The notes beneath the pieces were generated by a model. It saw nothing but the letters and a program-made list of their open reading frames with translations. It was not told where the DNA came from and ran no database searches. From DATDRQ01 sp035291645 (lineage in GTDB: Bacteria > Chloroflexota > Anaerolineae > Anaerolineales > UBA4823): a DNA stretch of 5,879 nt. Shown piece by piece: positions 3,571-5,879 of this stretch; the first letter of the stretch is position 1; every line of letters begins with the position of its first letter. The DNA lies in assembly GCA_035291645.1 (NCBI GenBank), contig DATDRQ010000182.1:1-5879 (forward strand), given 5' to 3'. The position numbers and the translations under genes were made by a program.

Positions 3571-5879
3571 TCAAGGCGATTGCAGGGTGATCGGCAGGTA
3601 CTGGTAATCGGAGTGGATGACCTGCATGGCTGGATCGCCGAGCAGGGTGAAAGTGTCGATTAAGTCATCGTAAAACGAGCCATCTTTGGCCAGGTTGAGC
3701 TTGCCGGCCAGCGCGGCTTCCCCGATGGTGGCATTCGGATCGCCGTAGAGCCGGGCTATGAAGCCCTCTGCCAGCCAGCGGTGCCCGGTCAGCACGCCCA
3801 GCCCGGTCGAACCCCAGGCGGCTGCTACCCCGCCCCCCGGCTGGCGCAACAGGCTTTCGTCCAGGGTTTTAAACCCAGGCACCTGGAAAGAGCCAGTGAA
3901 GCAGGTCATCTCGAGAAGGACCGGCAGGCGTTTCCCGTTTTCTAGAAATGGGATATCCTCCATTTCCAGGAAGCGTTCCTCCGCCCATTGCAAGATGGAG
4001 GCGTGCCCGGCAAACATGATCAGCCCCGCACCTTCGTTCCATGAATCGTGCAGCTGGTCGCGGAAAACTTCCCGGCTGACCTGCTGTGGATCAAAATACA
4101 GGCGGCGGGGGAGCAGCGGTGGAGTGGGCAGGGCATGGATCACCTTCTCCGACATCGCCGGGAAATCCCCCGCCCGGTCCGGGTTATCTGCCACGTACAT
4201 GCCCTGGTCGCTCCAGGCCAGCGGGGCTGCCTGGGCTTCATAGCCCACGATCTTCGCCGCCATCGTCTTTACTTCGGTTGTGCTGTTGGCTGGCAGGCGC
4301 CCGATCAGCAGGTCAGGCAAGATATCCTCGCCATCCACCGCCGCGTAGCGGTTTTCGCTGGCGGTCTCGCCGGCCCAGGGATCGACCACCTCCAGGTAGG
4401 GCGGAATATGTGTCTTCGTCGAGGTCGCGTTGTATCGTTTTGGATCGGAGGTGCCGTCTCCCACCAGGAGGACGAAGGTGGGGCGCGGGTTCCAGGCGGC
4501 ATAGGCGTGGATTAGAAAGGCCCGGATGGCAGCCGGGTCTGGCCGCCCGCCGCCGTAAGCGTCGTAGATCGCCTGGACGTCCTCGACGGCGACCTGCATG
4601 CCCTGCCCCTGGCGCAGCTGCACCAGATCGGCCAGCGCCGGGATGAAGGCCGCCGGGGCGATCGCAATGTAATCCGCGCCGGTGAGCGCCCCGGTCCTGG
4701 GAGTCTCGGCCAGACGCATCCGGGCGGGGTTGCGTGCCCGGGTATCCAGCCAGTAGCGGTGCGTCCCATCCTGCGGGTCTCCCAGGGTAATCGTATTCCC
4801 ATTGACTTCATATCCGCTCAGCCGTGCAGGTTGGTTCACGGTACTGATATCGTAAGCGCGCAGCCCGGCAGCCGACGCCAGGCTGACGGTATATGCGCTG
4901 CGCTCCTCCGAGCCGCTGAAGAGCAGGCTTTCCCCGCTGGCTGCGCTCCCCCGCGCAAAGCGCAAGCGGTAAGCGTCCAACCAGACCCCCTCAACGCGAT
5001 CCACGGGAAGTTTGAGAGTCAGGGTATTCTCCCCGGCATTCAAAACGCCTGGCGGGATATTTATATTCACCTCGACTGCCTGCTTGCCGTCCCAACCCTG
5101 GCTGCCCAGGTAGGTCCCATTCAAGGAAAAATCCACCTGGTGGTCGGGCAGGCCCTCCAGGTCGGTGTAACCGATCAACCAAACGGTCAGGGTGCCACCT
5201 TGAGAGGAGTCCGCGGCAGGCAGGGCGAAGGCGTAGCTGGCGGTCTGCCTGGATGGAACCTGCAGGTTGTCCCAGGTCCAGCGGTCCCCATCCCGCCCGG
5301 CTGGGATCGGTGCGCAGTAGCAGTCGGGCGTATACAGGATGTTCTTCTCGAAAGTCGTCTCGCTCCAGGCGGTCCCGTCCGGCAGTCCTGCGGGTTCGGC
5401 GGTCTGGCTGCCCATGCGTGCTCCAGGAGTAGTCCCTTCCCACAAGAAGTACACATCTCGCTCCGTCCAACGGCTGAAGCGCGGCTCGGCGAAGAAGAGC
5501 AGGCGCTCGTCCGGCTCGAATTTGTCGTCTAAGTCGCCATCCCACTCGTAAGCCACCGCCTGACCGGCGCGCGCCAGGTGCAGGTTGTGTGGGTTCACCG
5601 TACCGGCCGGGAACCCGATCGTATCGAGGGCCTCATAAGTGATAGCGGTCACGCCCGGTTGCGAGACCTCGATCGCGGCGCGGATTTTCTGATCGGCAGG
5701 CGTTTCCAAAGCAGGTTTGGGTTTGGGAAAATCCTGCCGGGCGGGTTGCAGGTGCTCGGGGTTAATCACCTGCCGGCTGAGCGCCGCCAGCAGTGGATCG
5801 CCGGCGATGAGCTCTGACCCGGCAGGCTGGAGCGGGGCGTTGTAGTGCACCTCCACCCGGACGAACCCGGTCAGGCGCA
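3571..5879 (-). CDS. Gingipain-like C25 family cysteine peptidase (N terminus outside window)
   Basis: Peptidase family C25 (clan CD) contains the gingipains, secreted cysteine endopeptidases. The 768 visible codons are open to the window edge (reading RLTGFVRVEVHYNA), so the GTG at 5854-5856 is not the likely start; signal peptide and start lie outside. In order: a propeptide-like N-terminal region, a beta-sandwich at about 5260-4955 (NGTYLGSQGWDG, VWLDAYRLRF), then the C25 domain from about 4680, starting ADYIAIAP and continuing through IRAFL and VLLVGDG. The catalytic His is in FAGHAS (codon 4003-4005) and the Cys in LEMTCFTG (codon 3901-3903). They are 34 residues apart, close to the 33 between His211 and Cys244 of RgpB. 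The domain ends in LLGDPAMQV, then the tail YLPITLQSP. There is no LPXTG signal, C-terminal membrane segment or type IX secretion domain. It is the first visible gene of the operon with the LPATG protein and sortase. The family is clear; substrate and cleavage specificity are unknown. Confidence 0.88.
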   Translation of the reverse strand, partial: RLTGFVRVEVHYNAPLQPAGSELIAGDPLLAALSRQVINPEHLQPARQDFPKPKPALETPADQKIRAAIEVSQPGVTAITYEALDTIGFPAGTVNPHNLHLARAGQAVAYEWDGDLDDKFEPDERLLFFAEPRFSRWTERDVYFLWEGTTPGARMGSQTAEPAGLPDGTAWSETTFEKNILYTPDCYCAPIPAGRDGDRWTWDNLQVPSRQTASYAFALPAADSSQGGTLTVWLIGYTDLEGLPDHQVDFSLNGTYLGSQGWDGKQAVEVNINIPPGVLNAGENTLTLKLPVDRVEGVWLDAYRLRFARGSAASGESLLFSGSEERSAYTVSLASAAGLRAYDISTVNQPARLSGYEVNGNTITLGDPQDGTHRYWLDTRARNPARMRLAETPRTGALTGADYIAIAPAAFIPALADLVQLRQGQGMQVAVEDVQAIYDAYGGGRPDPAAIRAFLIHAYAAWNPRPTFVLLVGDGTSDPKRYNATSTKTHIPPYLEVVDPWAGETASENRYAAVDGEDILPDLLIGRLPANSTTEVKTMAAKIVGYEAQAAPLAWSDQGMYVADNPDRAGDFPAMSEKVIHALPTPPLLPRRLYFDPQQVSREVFRDQLHDSWNEGAGLIMFAGHASILQWAEERFLEMEDIPFLENGKRLPVLLEMTCFTGSFQVPGFKTLDESLLRQPGGGVAAAWGSTGLGVLTGHRWLAEGFIARLYGDPNATIGEAALAGKLNLAKDGSFYDDLIDTFTLLGDPAMQVIHSDYQYLPITLQSP

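Noticed and set aside
2768..3574. A 268-codon minus-strand frame overlapping the LPATG protein and the sortase N terminus.
   Set aside because: The composition (Arg, His, Pro, Gly rich) is that of an out-of-frame reading, while the overlapping frames give a complete signal peptide, LPATG signal and sortase anchor.
2876..3607. A 243-codon plus-strand frame with repeated Val-Gly-Val segments.
   Set aside because: The repetitive look is the complement of the Thr/Pro-rich codons of the LPATG protein, not an independent repeat protein.

Overview
The window looks like a GC-rich, Gram-positive-like (monoderm) bacterium, most probably a member of the Chloroflexota, class Anaerolineae. This rests on the Thr/Pro-rich secreted proteins, the C-terminal YLP-type tail (YLPITLQSP) on the protease, the similar IFIPVAI stretch in the CAP protein, and a gingipain-like C25 peptidase beside a sortase. 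The taxonomic call is inference from sequence style; there is no marker gene in the window.

Left part (1-348, minus strand): the N-terminal 116 residues of a lipoprotein of the BtuF type, the substrate-binding component of a B12/corrinoid ABC importer. It is preceded by a clear cobalamin riboswitch (about 471-613), an intrinsic terminator (387-417) and a near-consensus promoter (-35 at 653-658, -10 at 630-635). This is a complete B12-responsive attenuation leader.

Centre left (765-2057, plus strand): a second near-consensus promoter (-35 at 765-770, -10 at 788-793) runs the opposite way into a cyclic-di-GMP-I (GEMM-I) riboswitch (about 810-926). Downstream is a secreted CAP/SCP-like protein with a C-terminal Ig-like domain. 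The 349-1013 intergenic region therefore holds two back-to-back riboswitch leaders for two different ligands.

Centre (2058-2166): a convergent gap with a perfect 16-bp inverted repeat.

Right part (5879 down to 2167, minus strand): a tight three-gene operon. It encodes a large C25 (gingipain-like) cysteine peptidase cut by the window edge, a small Thr/Pro-rich surface protein ending in a textbook LPATG sorting signal, and a membrane-anchored sortase with the His/Cys/Arg triad. Gaps are 12 and 3 bp. The sortase most likely anchors the LPATG protein to the cell wall. The role of the C25 protease in the unit is unknown, but co-transcription suggests a shared surface-display or processing function. 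Together with the c-di-GMP-controlled CAP protein, most of the window is devoted to the cell surface and secreted proteins.
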